Source of the DNA: Anadara kagoshimensis
Lineage: Eukaryota > Mollusca > Bivalvia > Arcoida > Arcidae
Direction of reading: 5' to 3'
Assembly (NCBI GenBank): GCA_021292105.1
Contig: CM037861.1
Coordinates: 72,214,777 to 72,278,776 of the forward strand
Length of the DNA stretch: 64,000 nucleotides
Part shown: positions 45,445 to 58,819 of the stretch, piece by piece
How the letters are laid out: every line of letters begins with the position of its first letter
Position numbering within the stretch: the first letter of the stretch is position 1
Position numbers and translations under genes: made by a program
The notes under the pieces: generated by a model
Databases searched by the model: none
The model's input: the letters and a program-made list of their open reading frames with translations, nothing else
What the model was told of the DNA's origin: nothing

Positions 45445-46195
45445 ATTGTAGTGTACCATATTTAAATTAAAGTCTATTCAAGGATTTGTACAACTTTCTG
45501 AGTGGTAGATTGTAGTGTATCATATTTAAATTAAAGTCTATTCAAGGATTTGTACAACATTCTGAGTGGTAGATTGTAGTGTATCATATTTAAATTAAAG
45601 TCTATTCAAGGATTTGTACAACTTTCTGAGTGGTAGATTGTAGTGTATCATATTTAAATTAAAGTCTATTCAAGGATTTATACAACATTCTGAGTGGTAG
45701 ATTGTAGTGTATCATATTTAAATTAAAGTCTATTCAAGGATTTGTACAACTTTCTGAGTGGTAGATTGTAGTGTACCATATTTAAATTAAAGTCTATTCA
45801 AGGATTTGTACAACTTTCTGAGTGGTAGATTGTAGTGTATCATATTTAAATTAAAGTCTATTCAAGGATTTATACAACATTCTGAGTGGTAGATTGTAGT
45901 GTATCATATTTAAATTAAAGTCTATTCAAGGATTTGTACAACATTCTGAGTGGTAGATTGTAGTGTATCATATTTAAATTAAAGTCTATTCAAGGATTTA
46001 TACAACATTCTGAGTGGTAGATTGTAGTGTACCATATTTAAAGTCTATTCAAGGATTTATACAACTTTCTGAGTGGTAGATTGTAGTGTACCATATTTAA
46101 AGTCTATTCAAGGATTTATACAACTTTCTGAGTGGTAGATTGTAGTGTACCATATTTAAAGTCTATTCAAGGATTTGTACAACTTTCTGAGTGGC
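45445..46195. repeat. 64-bp tandem repeat, about 12 units
   Basis: The unit is AGATTGTAGTGTATCATATT, TAAATTAAAGTCTATTCAAG, GATTTGTACAACTTTCTGAG, TGGT. The last three units are shorter, about 57 bp, having lost the first copy of TAAATTA. It is possibly within the synaptogyrin 3' UTR. Confidence 0.93.
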
Positions 46196-49192
46196 GAGTA
46201 CCTGTCCTATCTATTATGTTGTTACAACTACATATATAGATAATACATGTAACTTTAAACAAGTCTTTATAAGAGAATATTTGTTGGCTGTTTGAAAGAC
46301 AACATTTGTTAGATGTAAATGTTTGCATCATTTATATTTTGTTTCTAGGAGAGATGATTTTCCATTTTTGTTTGGTTTATAGGTTCATAGTTTAACACAT
46401 ACAATGTACTTTCATTCCATTTCTGTGTACTTTATGTATTATTTACTTATAAAGTATCAATATTGTTGTTTGTTTATGAAGTTAGCACATAATAATCAAG
46501 TGTGCAGTTGTGCTTTTTAGATTTCTTTTTATATTTTATTTGTTGGTGTATATATTTTTTCTTGTTTTATTTATGTAATGAGTTACTACATGTATGTTTG
46601 ATTTTACTATATAAGACTTTATTTCTACATAACTAACATTTATGTATGTATATGTGCTGTGCTGTTAATATCATAAATTATTATAAGTTATTGTTAGAAA
46701 TAAGCCACATACTGACACCAAATGCTCACTGATCTTTTAATCATAAAACACAATTTTGTGTCCAGTGAAAGCAAACTTCATAGTGCACTTAATGTCAGGT
46801 ATATGTTACATGTTATACTATGTTTCCACTCTTAGTACCCAAAATCGCCATTGGCTGCTAATTTCTGAGGAATTCTTTTAAAAAGTAACCTATTTTAGCA
46901 AATCTGTGGAAAAATACTTTAAAAAGGACTATATTTTCACAAATTTTGGAAATTTGGATACTAATTATTTTAAATTTATGGAAACTTAGGTTATATAAAT
47001 TTGAAAGTTGTTGTTATACAAATGAATTTATGAAATTTAATACAAAATGAAAAGTTGAATGCACAACAATATTAGTTATCACAACACACACCAAATTATA
47101 CGTGAAAAACAAATTATTTACAGAAATAACCATTCCTGTAGGTGAGAATGTTGTATATGTTAGGAAAAACAAAAACTCTATAAAAATCTGTAGTATTTTT
47201 GACTTACTATATTGTCATCTTTGGCTTTATAGGAGTTACATATCTAATTTGTTATGTCATGCTACATTACTGACATATAACTCTATGTCTATGTTATGAT
47301 ACATGTTATGATACATACAAGTCTAATTGTATATGAGGTAAAACCACATGTAGATTTCCCATTTCATTTTCACTTTCACTTAAATTATTTTCAATTTATT
47401 TTGATCCTGACATTGCATGCATGTGTTTTTGAAAAAAAATCCTTTGTCAAAGATTATCAAGAGAGCATTATTATACAAGTTCACAGTCAAACTACAGTAT
47501 AACCTGTATTAGCAGTCACCTCTTTACAGAACCTTTTACAGATATAAGAACATTTTGACAGTTTACCCCTCCCTTAGTAACACTTATATAAAATGTGGTC
47601 TAAATTAGAATCAGGAATTTATCTGGTCTTTATTATACTTTTGTATACAGAACTAGTGTGTACTCTACAAGACCATTTGTCTGTAATCATTGTAACTCTT
47701 TGTTAGACATACAACGAGTAAATGTGCTTAATACATAACGACTTAGGCAGTTTTACTGTATAAAAACTTGAAATCTGTGCAATCAGTTATTATTTATATG
47801 TTCTGTCACGTTTATTGTGTTTTATTGTAAGTCTAAGTATATATTAGTGTGCATGAATATATTAATAAGCAATAAAAAGTTTGTTGAAAATTAGATACAA
47901 ATTCAACAGTAGAGCAACAACTGAAATAACAGAGTGTAGCTGTGTCATCATTACTGAGTGTAGCTGTGTCATCATCAGCTTATGTTAAGCTAAAACATTG
48001 AAAACATTAACATTATATGATAAGAGCTATATCATCATCAAGTGATTTAAACATTATGTAGGTTTAGGTTGATCATTTAAAGGTTAATATTTACCTGTAC
48101 ATTACAAAGGTCACGACCCTATTTACTATTTAGTAAGAATTCTAGTTTGAAATGTTGCAATTTATCATAGTGCTAAGTAACTTTGAAATCCAGATGAAAT
48201 ACTCCACAACAAAAACAAGTTTACACAATGTAAACTACTGGTATAATGTCAATGGATACAACACCAAATGTACCATTAATTTATCTATATGTAGTCATGT
48301 TTAGAACTGAAACAATATGATCAGTATTGCTATACATATTTCTCTTGAAAATTGAATCTGCCAGTTTACTTAAATAAAGAATTCAAATGACAAACATTGA
48401 CATTACATTATTTTTGGTCTTTTGAGTGAATTGTATTGATAAGTGGAGAAGCAAAAAATGTAATTATTAAACAAACATCATGGAATCACAAACAAGATGA
48501 TGGCATTAAGAAGTGTGTAGGGCTTGTTTTTGTTGTTTTGTATTTATTGATTGTCATAGCGATGATTTTTAGATATTTAGTGGTCTTATATAAGAATAGA
48601 AATAAATAAGTGTTATTTATAAATGACCTTTAGGGTCAGATGGATATATGTTACAAAGTAATATAGATGATACAGCATAATTTAGATAATATAAGTGTAT
48701 AAAGTGACACAATATATAAATATTACCATTCATTGTTACATTTTGTGATATCTGTTTGTAGAAGTTTATATGATATTTAGCTTTAGATACCTTATAACGT
48801 TTGTACTATCTACCATTAACTCTTACTGACAGAGATAGACAAACTTTGCTTTAATAATCCACCAACATTTGATTCATACTCAGTACTTATTGTTTCTTTA
48901 TTATCAAATATAACATCAGATTTTCATGAATATTGTTACTGTGCTTTTATGCATGCTTGACATGAATTTTATGTTTGGCTTACACATGTTAAACAGCTTT
49001 CTACATTCCAGGAACTTGCATTAGAATTCACAACAAAAATACTATGAGATAACTCGTGTTTAACAGAATGAAAGCCAATGTGTGGTCTTGTCTACTGAAA
49101 GTTAAAATAAAATCAAGAAGAATTAGCTTTAACATGTAAAATACTAACTTTTATTGTATTGTAAAATTAAAAAAACCTGTGAGTTAAATTTC
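46196..49192. other. No gene seen
   Basis: About 3 kb of AT-rich sequence without a coding frame of note or a large repeat. A short direct repeat GAGTGTAGCTGTGTCATCAT occurs near 47.93-47.98 kb. Confidence 0.4.
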
Positions 49193-49440
49193 ACTCCTTA
49201 TTCTGACTATGTAATGTACATTTCTGTACCTATACTCCTTATTCTGGGGGTATGTAATGTACATTTCTGTACCTATACTCCTTATTCTGGGGGTATGTAA
49301 TCCTATACTCTTTATTATGGGGGTATGTAATGTACATTTCTGTACCTATACTCCTTATTCTGGGGGTATGTAATGTACACTTCTGTACCTATACTCCTTA
49401 TTCTGGGGGTATGTAATGTACATTTCTGTACCTCTTTATC
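49193..49440. repeat. 43-bp tandem repeat, about six units
   Basis: Units of CTCCTTATTCTGGGGGTATG, TAATGTACATTTCTGTACCT, ATA, with one unit internally deleted. An (ATTT)n tract follows near 49.5 kb. Confidence 0.9.
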
Positions 49441-49689
49441 TGGGTACAAAGTTTATTAACTGTTGACCAACCCTTATTCTGGGAGTATTGGTCATATTTA
49501 TTTATTTATTTATTTATCTATTTATTTAAATAATTTATACCCTAGAGATTCTTTATACTAGTTATATGGGTCAACTACCCCATATACTGGTACTAAATGG
49601 CATACTTATTAATTTATTTCCACAAATTCCATCTTTTTCATACGTTTGGAATGCATACGAGCAGGCTAACATTCATACAAACTTAACAC

Positions 49690-49854
49690 TCACACTATCA
49701 GTAAAACTAACAAATACATTCACTCAGAGACCCAGAAGTCAAGACAGTGGGAAACAAGCACACACATACACACACACACACACACACACCATCAGTAAAA
49801 CTAACAAATACATTCACTCAGAGACCCAGAAGTCAAGACAGTGGGAAACAAGCA

Positions 49855-49889
<35 letters not shown>

Positions 49890-50490
49890 CATCAGTAAAA
49901 CTAACAAATACATTCACTCAGAGACCCAGAAGTCAAGACAGTGGGAAACAAGCACACACACACACACATACCATCAGTAAAACTAACAAATACATTCACT
50001 CAGAGACCCAGAAGTCAAGACAGTGGGAAACAAGCACACACATACACACACACATACACACACACCATCAGTAAAACTAACAAATACATTCACTCAGAGA
50101 CCCAGAAGTCAAGACAGTGGGAAACAAGCACACACATACACACACACCATCAGTAAAACTAACAAATACATTCACTCAGAGACCCAGAAGTCAAGACAGT
50201 GGGAAACAAGCACACACACACACCATCAGTAAAACTAACAAATACATTCACTCAGAGACCCAGAAGTCAAGACAGTGGGAAACAAGCACACACATACACA
50301 CACACACACACCATCAGTAAAACTAACAAATACATTCACTCAGAGACCCAGAAGTCAAGACAGTGGGAAACAAGCACACACACACACACACACACACCAT
50401 CAGTAAAACTAACAAATAAATTCACTCAGAGACCCAGAAGTCAAGACAGTGGGAAACAAGCACACACACACACACACACACACACACTTG
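49690..50490. repeat. Compound minisatellite with embedded (CA)n
   Basis: About nine units made of a constant part (ACCATCAGTAAAACTAACAA, ATACATTCACTCAGAGACCC, AGAAGTCAAGACAGTGGGAA, ACAAG) and a (CA)n tract of different length in each unit. Total unit length varies from about 76 to 100 bp. Overlapping 67-110 codon frames here are repeat artefacts. Confidence 0.95.
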
Positions 50491-51367
50491 AGTAATTAAA
50501 TGTGATAGTAGTTATATTTGTCTGGGTCCTGTACTATATTATAGTTAGTTGTAACACAATCACACACACACACAAACCATAGTGAAATGATGGATGTTAC
50601 ATGGTAAATGTTAGATGTTACAGTTAGATGATGGTAACAATGATAATTAGATACATATGTGTGTATATACATGTTGTCACAATTCAGTAAGCTATACACC
50701 TATGTTAGTACACACTTAACCCCAAAATCTTTCTTCCTTTCATCTGTGTTTTGGATTATCTCCCTTTGACTGACTTGTTAGGAGATATTTTCTCCTTCTG
50801 GAGTTTTATATGGTTAAGTCCAAGTCTAGAAAAGAAGAAGAATTTTTACCTTAACTAATATCAAATAGTAAAGAAAGCCTATTGATAAAGTTTTAAAGAA
50901 AATCTAGCTGTTGTTTATAACCCAACTATTTCAAAAATCATTTGGTAGATGGTTTTACAGAAATTCTACTTTGATTTAGGATATTTTTTTACACATACCT
51001 GTAATTAACAATTAACAAAGTAAATAACTAATTCAGGTACAACTAATTTATCAATGAAATTGTTCTGTGAAGTACACTGCTATCTGGTTCAGAATTGTAA
51101 CATTTTAGTTGTGTTTGTAGTATTCTGAGTAACAAGAATAAACATTAATCACACTTAGTATTTTATATATAACATAGTGTTTACATACATATATTTAATA
51201 TATGGTCTGTAACTAAGGGTAGATCATAACTATTCAGGGTCCGACATTGACCATTGTCCAAAGTCCAACATTGACCATTGTCTAATTGTCCTGGACATTT
51301 GAATTCAGACTTTAATTACATGTACCATTACATGTATTGTACAGTTGTAAGTGTCTGTGTTTATTCA
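50491..51367. other. No gene seen
   Basis: AT-rich spacer between two minisatellites; a short (CA)n tract lies near 50.56 kb. Confidence 0.4.
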
Positions 51368-52040
51368 TAGAAACCTGGTCATCACAAGTATTGTACCATA
51401 CCCCAAAAAATAAATGTGAGAGTCTGTAGAAACCTGGTCATCACAAGTATTGTACCATACCCCAAAAAATAAATATGAGAGTCTGTAGAAACCTGGTCAT
51501 CACAAGTATTGTACCATACCCCAAAAAATAAATATGAGAGTCTGTAGAAACCTGGTCATCACAAGTATTGTACCATACCCCAAAAAATAAATATGAGAGT
51601 CTGTAGAAACCTGGCCATCACAAGTATTGTACCATACCCAAAAATAAATGTGAGAGTCTGTAGAAACCTGGCCATCACAAGTATTGTACCATACCCAAAA
51701 ATAAATATGAGAGTCTATAGAAACCTGGCCATCACAAGTATTGTACCATACCCCAAAAAATAAATGTGAGAGTCTGTAAAAACCTGGCCATCACAAGTAT
51801 TGTACCATACCCAAAAATTAAGGTGAGAGTCTGTAGAAACCTGGTCATCACAAGTATTGTACCATACCCAAAAATAAATGTGAGAGTCTGTTTTGTGACT
51901 TGTAGATACCTGGCTATCACAAGTATTGTACCATACCCAAAAATAAAGGTGAGAGTCTGTTTTGTGATTTGTAGATACCTGGCCATTACAAGTATTGTAT
52001 CATACCCAAAAAATAAATGTGAGTCTGTTTTGTGACTTGT
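51368..52040. repeat. 59-bp tandem repeat, about 11 units
   Basis: The unit is GAAACCTGGTCATCACAAGT, ATTGTACCATACCCCAAAAA, ATAAATATGAGAGTCTGTA. The right-hand units gain TTTGTGACTTGTAGATACC in place of GAAACC, giving a longer subfamily. Confidence 0.92.
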
Positions 52041-52787
52041 GTGTGTTTGGATTAATTCTCAAGTCTGTTTATTTTGACCTTATATATGCTTGGATTAACT
52101 CTCTGTTTCCCTATTCTCACTAATATACATTTGTATCATCAGTTTGTATGATGTACTTTCAACACTTTTGTGTGACATTTTATTTTGAAATTTCATTGGT
52201 ACCGTATCTTAATGATACATTTCACAGTTTACAATAGTCAATGTCAGACCCGTCCTGTCATTATAAAGTGTAGTATTAAAGTCATGAGATCTCATTATAG
52301 CAGCACCAAGGTTTGACACGATGACCAGTAGTGTGTCTGTCTGTGTGTATGTATGGTGATATAGGTAGTTATATGTAGCAGAGTGACTATGCAGTAGTAA
52401 TAAATGTGTATAAATCAAGTCATCAAAGTATACTGTGTGATATATATAAATGATGATGTCAGTCAGTCTGTCTGTCTGTAAGTCTAGAACCTTTATCAAG
52501 TGTGATATATATATAAGAGCTGTCTGTATGTCATCAGTCGGTAGCAGGCCAGCAGTTGTAGCATCCTAATGTTGTTATTATAACCTATTGTATTATTGTG
52601 GTGAAGCATGTTTGTATCAATTTTCATAGTTAAATAAAAATATTATCATAAACACTAAATATTTGTATGTTGTTAATAATTAACTATGTTAGGATGGTTA
52701 CAGCCCTATGAGAATACTTGATTGAACTATATTACCTTTGGGTATCATTTTCTTGTCATTATATCCATTGTATGGCTGGTATCAGGG
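52041..52787. other. No gene seen
   Basis: AT-rich sequence with short GTCTGT-type runs on both strands; no supported gene. Confidence 0.4.
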
Positions 52788-53042
52788 TCAAAATTACATA
52801 TTTAGGCATATGCTTGATAATATTTAAGAGTATCCTAAAATCATTTATGCATATGCTTTAATTAGGGCACACTAATATCCATTTAAACATGCATTAATAG
52901 CTTAATTTTAGGGTGCCCTAAAATATGTTAGCATATGCTAAATTATTTATGCTTAGGCTTAAATATTTAGCATATGGATAAATCAATTTTAGGTACCCTT
53001 AAGTCAATTTAAGCATATGAATAAATATGTAATTTTGACCTT
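52788..53042. mobile_element. MITE-like inverted-repeat element, about 255 bp
   Basis: The ends are inverted: GGGTCAAAATTACATATTTA on the left, and TAAATATGTAATTTTGACC on the right. The interior is full of CATATGCTTA-like blocks in both orientations and can fold extensively. Terminal boundaries are not exact because no clear target duplication is visible. Confidence 0.6.
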
Positions 53043-53214
53043 GAAACTGTACCATACTGTTGTCCATCTAGAGTCCAAAGTTATATAAGTACTACTTTAT
53101 ATATAGTGATGTGGGGTGGGGGCAGGTTGAGTGGTTATAAGATTGGTAATTAACCACTGTGGTCTTTTCTTGGTATTTCCATCTCACACCCTTCATTGGT
53201 TGTTTAGTGTTAAA

Positions 53215-53730
53215 ATAATGGACTGGTCCTAGTCTGGAATGGTTACCTAATGGACTGATCCTAGTCTGGAATGGTTATCTAATGGACTGGTCCTAGTCTG
53301 GAATGGTTATCTAATGGACTGGTCCTAGTCCGGAATGGTTATCTAATGGACTGGTCCTAGTCTGGAATGGTTATCTAATGGACTGGTCCTAGTCTGGAAT
53401 GGTTATCTAATGGATTGGTCCTAGTCTGGAATGGTTATCTAATGGACTGGTCCTAGTCTGGAATGGTTATCTAATGGACTGGTCCTAGTCTGGAATGGTT
53501 ATCTTATGGACTGGTCCTAGTCTGGAATGTTTATCTAATGGACTGGTCCTAGTCTGGAATGGTTATCTTATGGACTGGTCCTAGTCTGGAATGCTTATCT
53601 AATGGACTGGTCCTAGTCTGGAATGCTTATCTTATGGACTGGTCCTAGTCTGGAATGCTTATCTAATGGACTGGTCCTAGTCTGGAATGCTTATCTAATG
53701 GACTGGTCCTAGTCTGGAATGCTTATCTGC
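53215..53730. repeat. 32-bp minisatellite A, about 16 units
   Basis: The unit is AATGGACTGGTCCTAGTCTG then GAATGGTTATCT. A GGTT to GCTT change marks the right-hand units. It ends 40 bp before another, unrelated 32-bp array. Confidence 0.94.
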
Positions 53731-53769
53731 TACACTGATGACAAACATACATGTAGCAGTAATAGTAGG

Positions 53770-55230
53770 CTACAATACAACATTACTGGACCATGAAAAT
53801 GTGGTACCCTGTATCAACTTGACCATTAAATTGTGTTGCCCTGTATCAACTAAGTCATGAAAATGTGTTGCCCTGTATCAACTAGGTCATGAAAATGTGT
53901 TGCCCTGTATCAACTAGGTCATGAAAATGTGTTGCCCTGTATCAACTTGTCCATGAAATTGAGTTGCCCTGTATCAACTTGTCCATGAAAATGTGTTGCC
54001 CTGTATCAACTAGGTCATGAAAATGTGGTACCCTGTATCAACTTGTTCATGAAAATGTGTTGCCCTGTATCAACTTGACCATGAAAATGTATTGCCCTGT
54101 ATCAACTAGATCATGAAAATGTGTTGCCCTGTATCAACTTGTCCATGAAAATGTGTTGCCCTGTATCAACTTGTCAATGAAAATGAGTTGCCCTGTATCA
54201 ACTTGTCAATGAAAATGTGTTGCCCTGTATCAACTATGTCATGAAAATGTGTTGCCCTTTATCAACTTGTCCATGAAAATGTGTTGCACTGTATCATCTT
54301 GTTCATGAAAATGTGTTGCCCTGTATCATCTTGTCCATGAAAATGGGTTGCCCTGTATCAACTAGGTCATTAAAATGTGATACCCTGTATCATCTGGACC
54401 ATGTAAATGTATTGCCCTGAATCATCTGAACAATGAAAATGTATTGCCCTGCATCAACTGGACCATGCAGGTATGAAACTCTGTATTGACTGGACCATGA
54501 AAATGTGTTGCCCTGTATCAACTAGGTCATGAAAATGTGTTGCCCTGTATCAACTAGGTCATGAAAATGTGTTGCCCTGTATCAACTTGTCCATGAAAAT
54601 GTGTTGCCCTTTATCAACTTGTCCATGAAATTGAGTTGCCCTGTATCAACTTGTCCATGAAAATGTGTTGCCCTGTATCAACTAGGTCATGAAAATGTGG
54701 TACCCTGTATCAACTTGTTCATGAAAATGTGTTGCACTGTATCATCTTGTTCATGAAAATGTGTTGCCCTGTATCAACTTGACCATGAAAATGTGTTGCC
54801 CTGTATCAACTTGTCTATGAAAATGTGTTGCCCTGTATCAACTTGTCCATGAAAATGTGGTACCCTGTATCATCTTGTCCATGAAAATGGGTTGCCCTGT
54901 ATCAACTAGGTCATGAAAATGTGATACCCTGTATCATCTGGACCATGTAAATGTATTGCCCTGAATCATCTGAACCATGAAAATGTATTGCCCTGCATCA
55001 ACTGGACCATGCAGGTATGAAACTCTGTATTGACTGGACCATGAACATGTGGTGCTCTTTATCGACTAGATCATGACAGGTATGGTACCCTGTATTACCA
55101 GAACCTTGAAAATGTAGTGTCCTGCATCGACTGGGCCATGGAAATGTGATATCCTGTATTGACTGGGCCATAACAGGATGGTACCCTGTATCAATTGGAC
55201 CATGGAGATGTGGTGCCCTGTATTGATTGG
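53770..55230. repeat. 32-bp minisatellite B, about 45 units with a 17-unit duplication
   Basis: The unit is TGCCCTGTATCAACTAGGTC then ATGAAAATGTGT, with varied forms. A distinctive stretch with GACCATGCAGGTATGAAACT occurs at 54461 and again at 55005, 544 bp apart, exactly 17 units, showing a block duplication. Units degrade toward the right end. Confidence 0.93.
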
Positions 55231-55302
55231 ACCATTACAGGTATGATATGCAATGCATTTGTAGAAATTTATGAAGCATTTTATGTTGCATCTTTCTTGA
55301 AG

Positions 55303-55892
55303 CATACAATACAATACAATACAATACAATACAATGCACTGATACAATAATCTTTATTTGATGTCGAATATAATTTACCAGTACATAAAACATAAGCTCA
55401 GTAACATATCAAAAAGGGTTATAACAATACAGATACACATGCAACTATCACAAGTAACCATAAAATATACGATGTCTATATAACAAAAGTTATAAAATGA
55501 GTGGAGTACCATAAAAATTAAATCACATTCATCTCTAAGCATAAGAAATAAAAAATAAAATTAAATGAAATAAACTAAAAGAAAAGGTAATTATCTAGCA
55601 ACAGCTAAAATAATTGAGAACTAAAATAATAAAACAAAACTAAGCTAGAGATAAAGCTGCAAAAAGCCATAAAATCAAAGCAAAACTAAACTGAAAACTA
55701 TATAGAACATAAAGAACATTCACAAAGAGGTCCATCCCAGATATGGAGCAGCCTTTTGAGTTCCAGTCATATTTTTCATTCTTTCTTCATGTAAAAAATT
55801 CATATTATGTATATCTAAAATGTTTATCTATTAATTAAAAATGTAAATTGCTCTCTGTCTCTCTTGTATTCTTTCTATTTATGAACAATCAT
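55303..55892 (-). mobile_element. Possible LINE 3' end with (TTGTA)n tail
   Basis: On the minus strand an AATAAAG (55348 region) is followed by ATTATTGTATCAGTG and a (TTGTA)n run at 55304-55335, the layout of a non-LTR retrotransposon 3' end with a pentamer tail. The upstream 500 bp on that strand has no coding frame. Weak evidence. Confidence 0.3.
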
Positions 55893-56860
55893 TATATCAA
55901 AAACAAACATACCTATCCATTTCCGAATCACAATCCAGAAGCAAAGTAAAAACTTTGGAACTGACAAGTTAGGTTAGACACGTGAACTTCCACCAGGGAA
56001 GTGAGGCCGGGTGCTCCGGAAGGGTAAGCACCTCCTGTTTAGCTAGCTACACCCGCCACGTGTGTAATCAAAATTGTGTGAAAGGAACATGGAACTATGA
56101 GACGTCAAATATATCCAAGGCAATCCTGGACACAGAGACATCAAACTTATCAACAATACTGTGATGACGGCCATAAAACTTTTTGAGGGCCTTGATAAGC
56201 CTAGGCTTGCAATATCCCCGAGTCAACAATTTATTTGCAAGCAGCCTACTTCGTTGTACAAAGTCCCCGTAGTGGGAACAAGCTCTACCATAGCGTATTA
56301 ATTGGGAAACAAATACACCATAAGCAGGAGAAGCAGGTATATTGCTGCATAAAAAAGGAAAGTTGACAATAGAAAAATTGAAGTCATCACGTTTGTCATA
56401 AAGTTTCAAATGTAGCCTTTCCTGTGCGTCATATTTCAGGTATAAGTCTAAATATGAAGCAGAACTTGAGGAATCAGTCGTGTCTTTTATTTCAAGCTCA
56501 CTAGGATAGATGACATTTACATAGTCTCCAAATTTAGGATTGTTAAGAGACAGAACGTCATCTATATATCTGTATGTTGAGTTAAATGATTTGGCGACAG
56601 TTTTCTCTCCAGATTTAAAAAGGTTCTGCATAAATTCTGCTTCGTAAGAATAAAGAAACAAATCAGCAAGCAATGGTGCACAGTTTGTACCCATTGGTAT
56701 GCCGATTGTTTGCTGAAAAACTATATTACCAAACACAACAAATATGTTATCTATCAAAAACTCCAACATTTTTTTGATGGTATCTTCAGTATATTTATGT
56801 TTTCTTCTATCTTTTCTATAATAATTATAATTTAAGTGTCTTTCTTAAAAATAGAGTACA
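55893..56860 (-). mobile_element. Penelope-like retroelement, 5'-truncated, longest copy
   Basis: It contains the 224-codon reverse transcriptase frame and about 200 bp of 3' UTR ending AACAAACATAC near 55901 (minus-strand end). The minus-strand upstream part (56770-56860) still reads KYTEDTIKKMLEFL in frame but then meets stops, so it is truncated there. It is the reference for the other fragments at 2.9, 4.2, 4.9, 5.2 and 17.8 kb. Confidence 0.75.
56095..56769 (-). pseudogene. Reverse transcriptase fragment (catalytic C-terminal half)
   Basis: A 224-residue open frame with GIPMGTNCAPLLADLFLYSY at residues 23-42 and the catalytic YIDD at 68-71, followed by conserved YPSELEIKDT and a basic, helical C-terminal region. 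These are RT motifs B and C as in Penelope-like elements and relatives; I am not certain of the lineage. The N-terminal palm/fingers and any endonuclease are missing, so this is not a complete enzyme even though the remaining frame is intact. Confidence 0.75.
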
Positions 56861-56869
56861 TTTACCCTG

Positions 56870-58560
56870 TTGGCTTTATTTTTTTTACAAAGTAATAAAA
56901 CGGCAAAACGTCAAGGCTGTAAGCTCACTGTTCCGTGTTCATCGTTCAATTCGGAACCAGTTTGTGCTTACTTATTTTATATCCTCCCTTGCGCATGTCT
57001 AAAGCGCCCATTTTTGAACCAAAAACACGACAGAGAATTTTACAAAATTTATTCACCATTTCGAAAACACAAAGTCTCGCGTCTACCGAAGTCTCGTTTA
57101 AGTCTCGTGGGGGGGCAAGTCCAACAGGTTGCTGAAGAAAGACTACATTGAGATGCGGTTACGCTGTCGAAAATTGTGAATTAGTAGTTCTTCGTTATCG
57201 TTTTCACCAACAATTATGACGAATAAAAGAAATAAAATAATACCGAAAGTGAAACAGTGTGTATTAATCATTTATTTGTAGAAATTATTTAAATTACAGC
57301 AACCAAAAAAGGAAACCGAAAGTTGACACGGCTGTTAAAAAAAAGATGTCTAAGTTGTTTAAAAAATTGCTTTTATTCCACCTTTTTTCCCTTATAGTAT
57401 CCAAAATCTTGATTATGGTTACATTTTTCGACATTTGTTGTTTCTCAGGATATTTTTACATTTTTATAAACGACTTTTTGCTTCCAATTTGCGCCGTTAA
57501 AGATGACAAAATTCTACGCCGGATTTTTACCGGTATTTCACAGGTAACCGGCATATCGTTACAGAATTTACACCCAAAGTTTTCCGTTTTAGAAATTAAA
57601 GAATTTGAATTTTATTTCATTATAAAGTCTTTTTTAACAAAAAATAATAATAGTAATAAAAATTAAAATTAAAAATCATTTTGAGTATATAGTTCAAACA
57701 TCTATAATTGTAGCTGGTTCAACGTCACAGAATTTTATTTCATGTGCTCTTCAACGGTAAGTTTAGAATGAATGAATGAATGAATGAATGTATTTATTTA
57801 TTTATTTATTTATTTGAATACACAGTCATTAACTATACGAAGTCATGAAATTAGAAGTATTAATTCACGGCAATTTCAAAACTAGTGTGGGTACTAGTAA
57901 TTCAGAATCATAATATTCATCATAAATCAAGGTAATTAATTAATCTGTTCATGAGATTAACACCATGTAGGTACATTTTCCACGTATAACTATCATCTGA
58001 TCCAATGGGAATTTGGAATTTGCTTCCGTTATCAATAAGTTACCGCGTCTGTTGATAAGGTATGCAGATTATCAACATTAATTAGCAACCTTTACCTGTA
58101 ATATACACAAGTCAAAACTATCACTTTTGAAATAAAGATTCTCGGTTCCAGTAATTTTCTATTACAGAAGTTCTGACTTCGAGAAGTATTTACAGAATGA
58201 AATTATGATAATAAAAAATAATCAAAATATAAAATTTTCAAAATGAACAGTTAAAAAATGTTTGTGCGGTTTAAATTTGTTTAATATATTCAGAACCTCT
58301 TAAAATGAAAAAAAAAGTTAAATAAGGAAGAAGAAATGTGATATATATAATCAGCGACGTTGAACACAGAATACTTTAAAGACTCTATTAAACGTCACGG
58401 GCGTTGATCAAATTAAATATGAAGATTTTTAGAGTAAAGTTTCATTCTTTCGAAAAATTTTGTTTATTTTACCTTAATAAAGACTGCCAAACTGATTTTA
58501 ATACATTATAAAATATTAAATTTTACATTAGCCATACACAGATATAAGGAAAATAAAACT
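56870..58560. other. No supported gene
   Basis: It contains a 106-codon frame at 57346-57666 (Phe/Leu/Ile-rich, AT-biased) that I do not accept as a gene, and (TGAA)n / (ATTT)n runs near 57.77-57.82 kb. A patch at 57053-57119 resembles, in inverted order, the sequence just upstream of BUB1B exon 1. Confidence 0.4.
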
Positions 58561-58819
58561 GGCCCCGGTTTCACAATCATTCCTTAGCTAAGATTTTCCT
58601 TAACTTAAATTTAGCAAATTTTGTTAATCTCTTTTTGGAACTACTGGTGAATATTTTTATCAAAACTAAATGCAAATGTTTTATTCTAGAGGTGATCTTA
58701 CAAATGACACATTAAATTCCTCCATATCTTCAAAATTAACAAAATTATAAAGATTTGAAATTTTGCAAGGTTTAAGTTAAGGAAAATCTTAGCTAAGGAA
58801 TGATAGTGAAACCGGGGCC
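58561..58819. mobile_element. 259-bp foldback MITE
   Basis: Long inverted repeats start GGCCCCGGTTTCACAATCAT and continue through CCTTAGCTAAGATTTTCCTT with one or two mismatches over about 48 bp. The middle is about 160 bp and non-coding. I see no convincing target duplication. Confidence 0.8.

Noticed and set aside
49566-50495. Series of frames rich in HTHTHT
   Set aside because: They are translations of the (CA)n compound repeat, not genes.
57346-57666. 106-codon frame with hydrophobic N-terminus
   Set aside because: Composition is that of AT-rich DNA (Phe, Leu, Ile, Lys, Asn); no recognised domain, and no neighbouring exon or promoter evidence.
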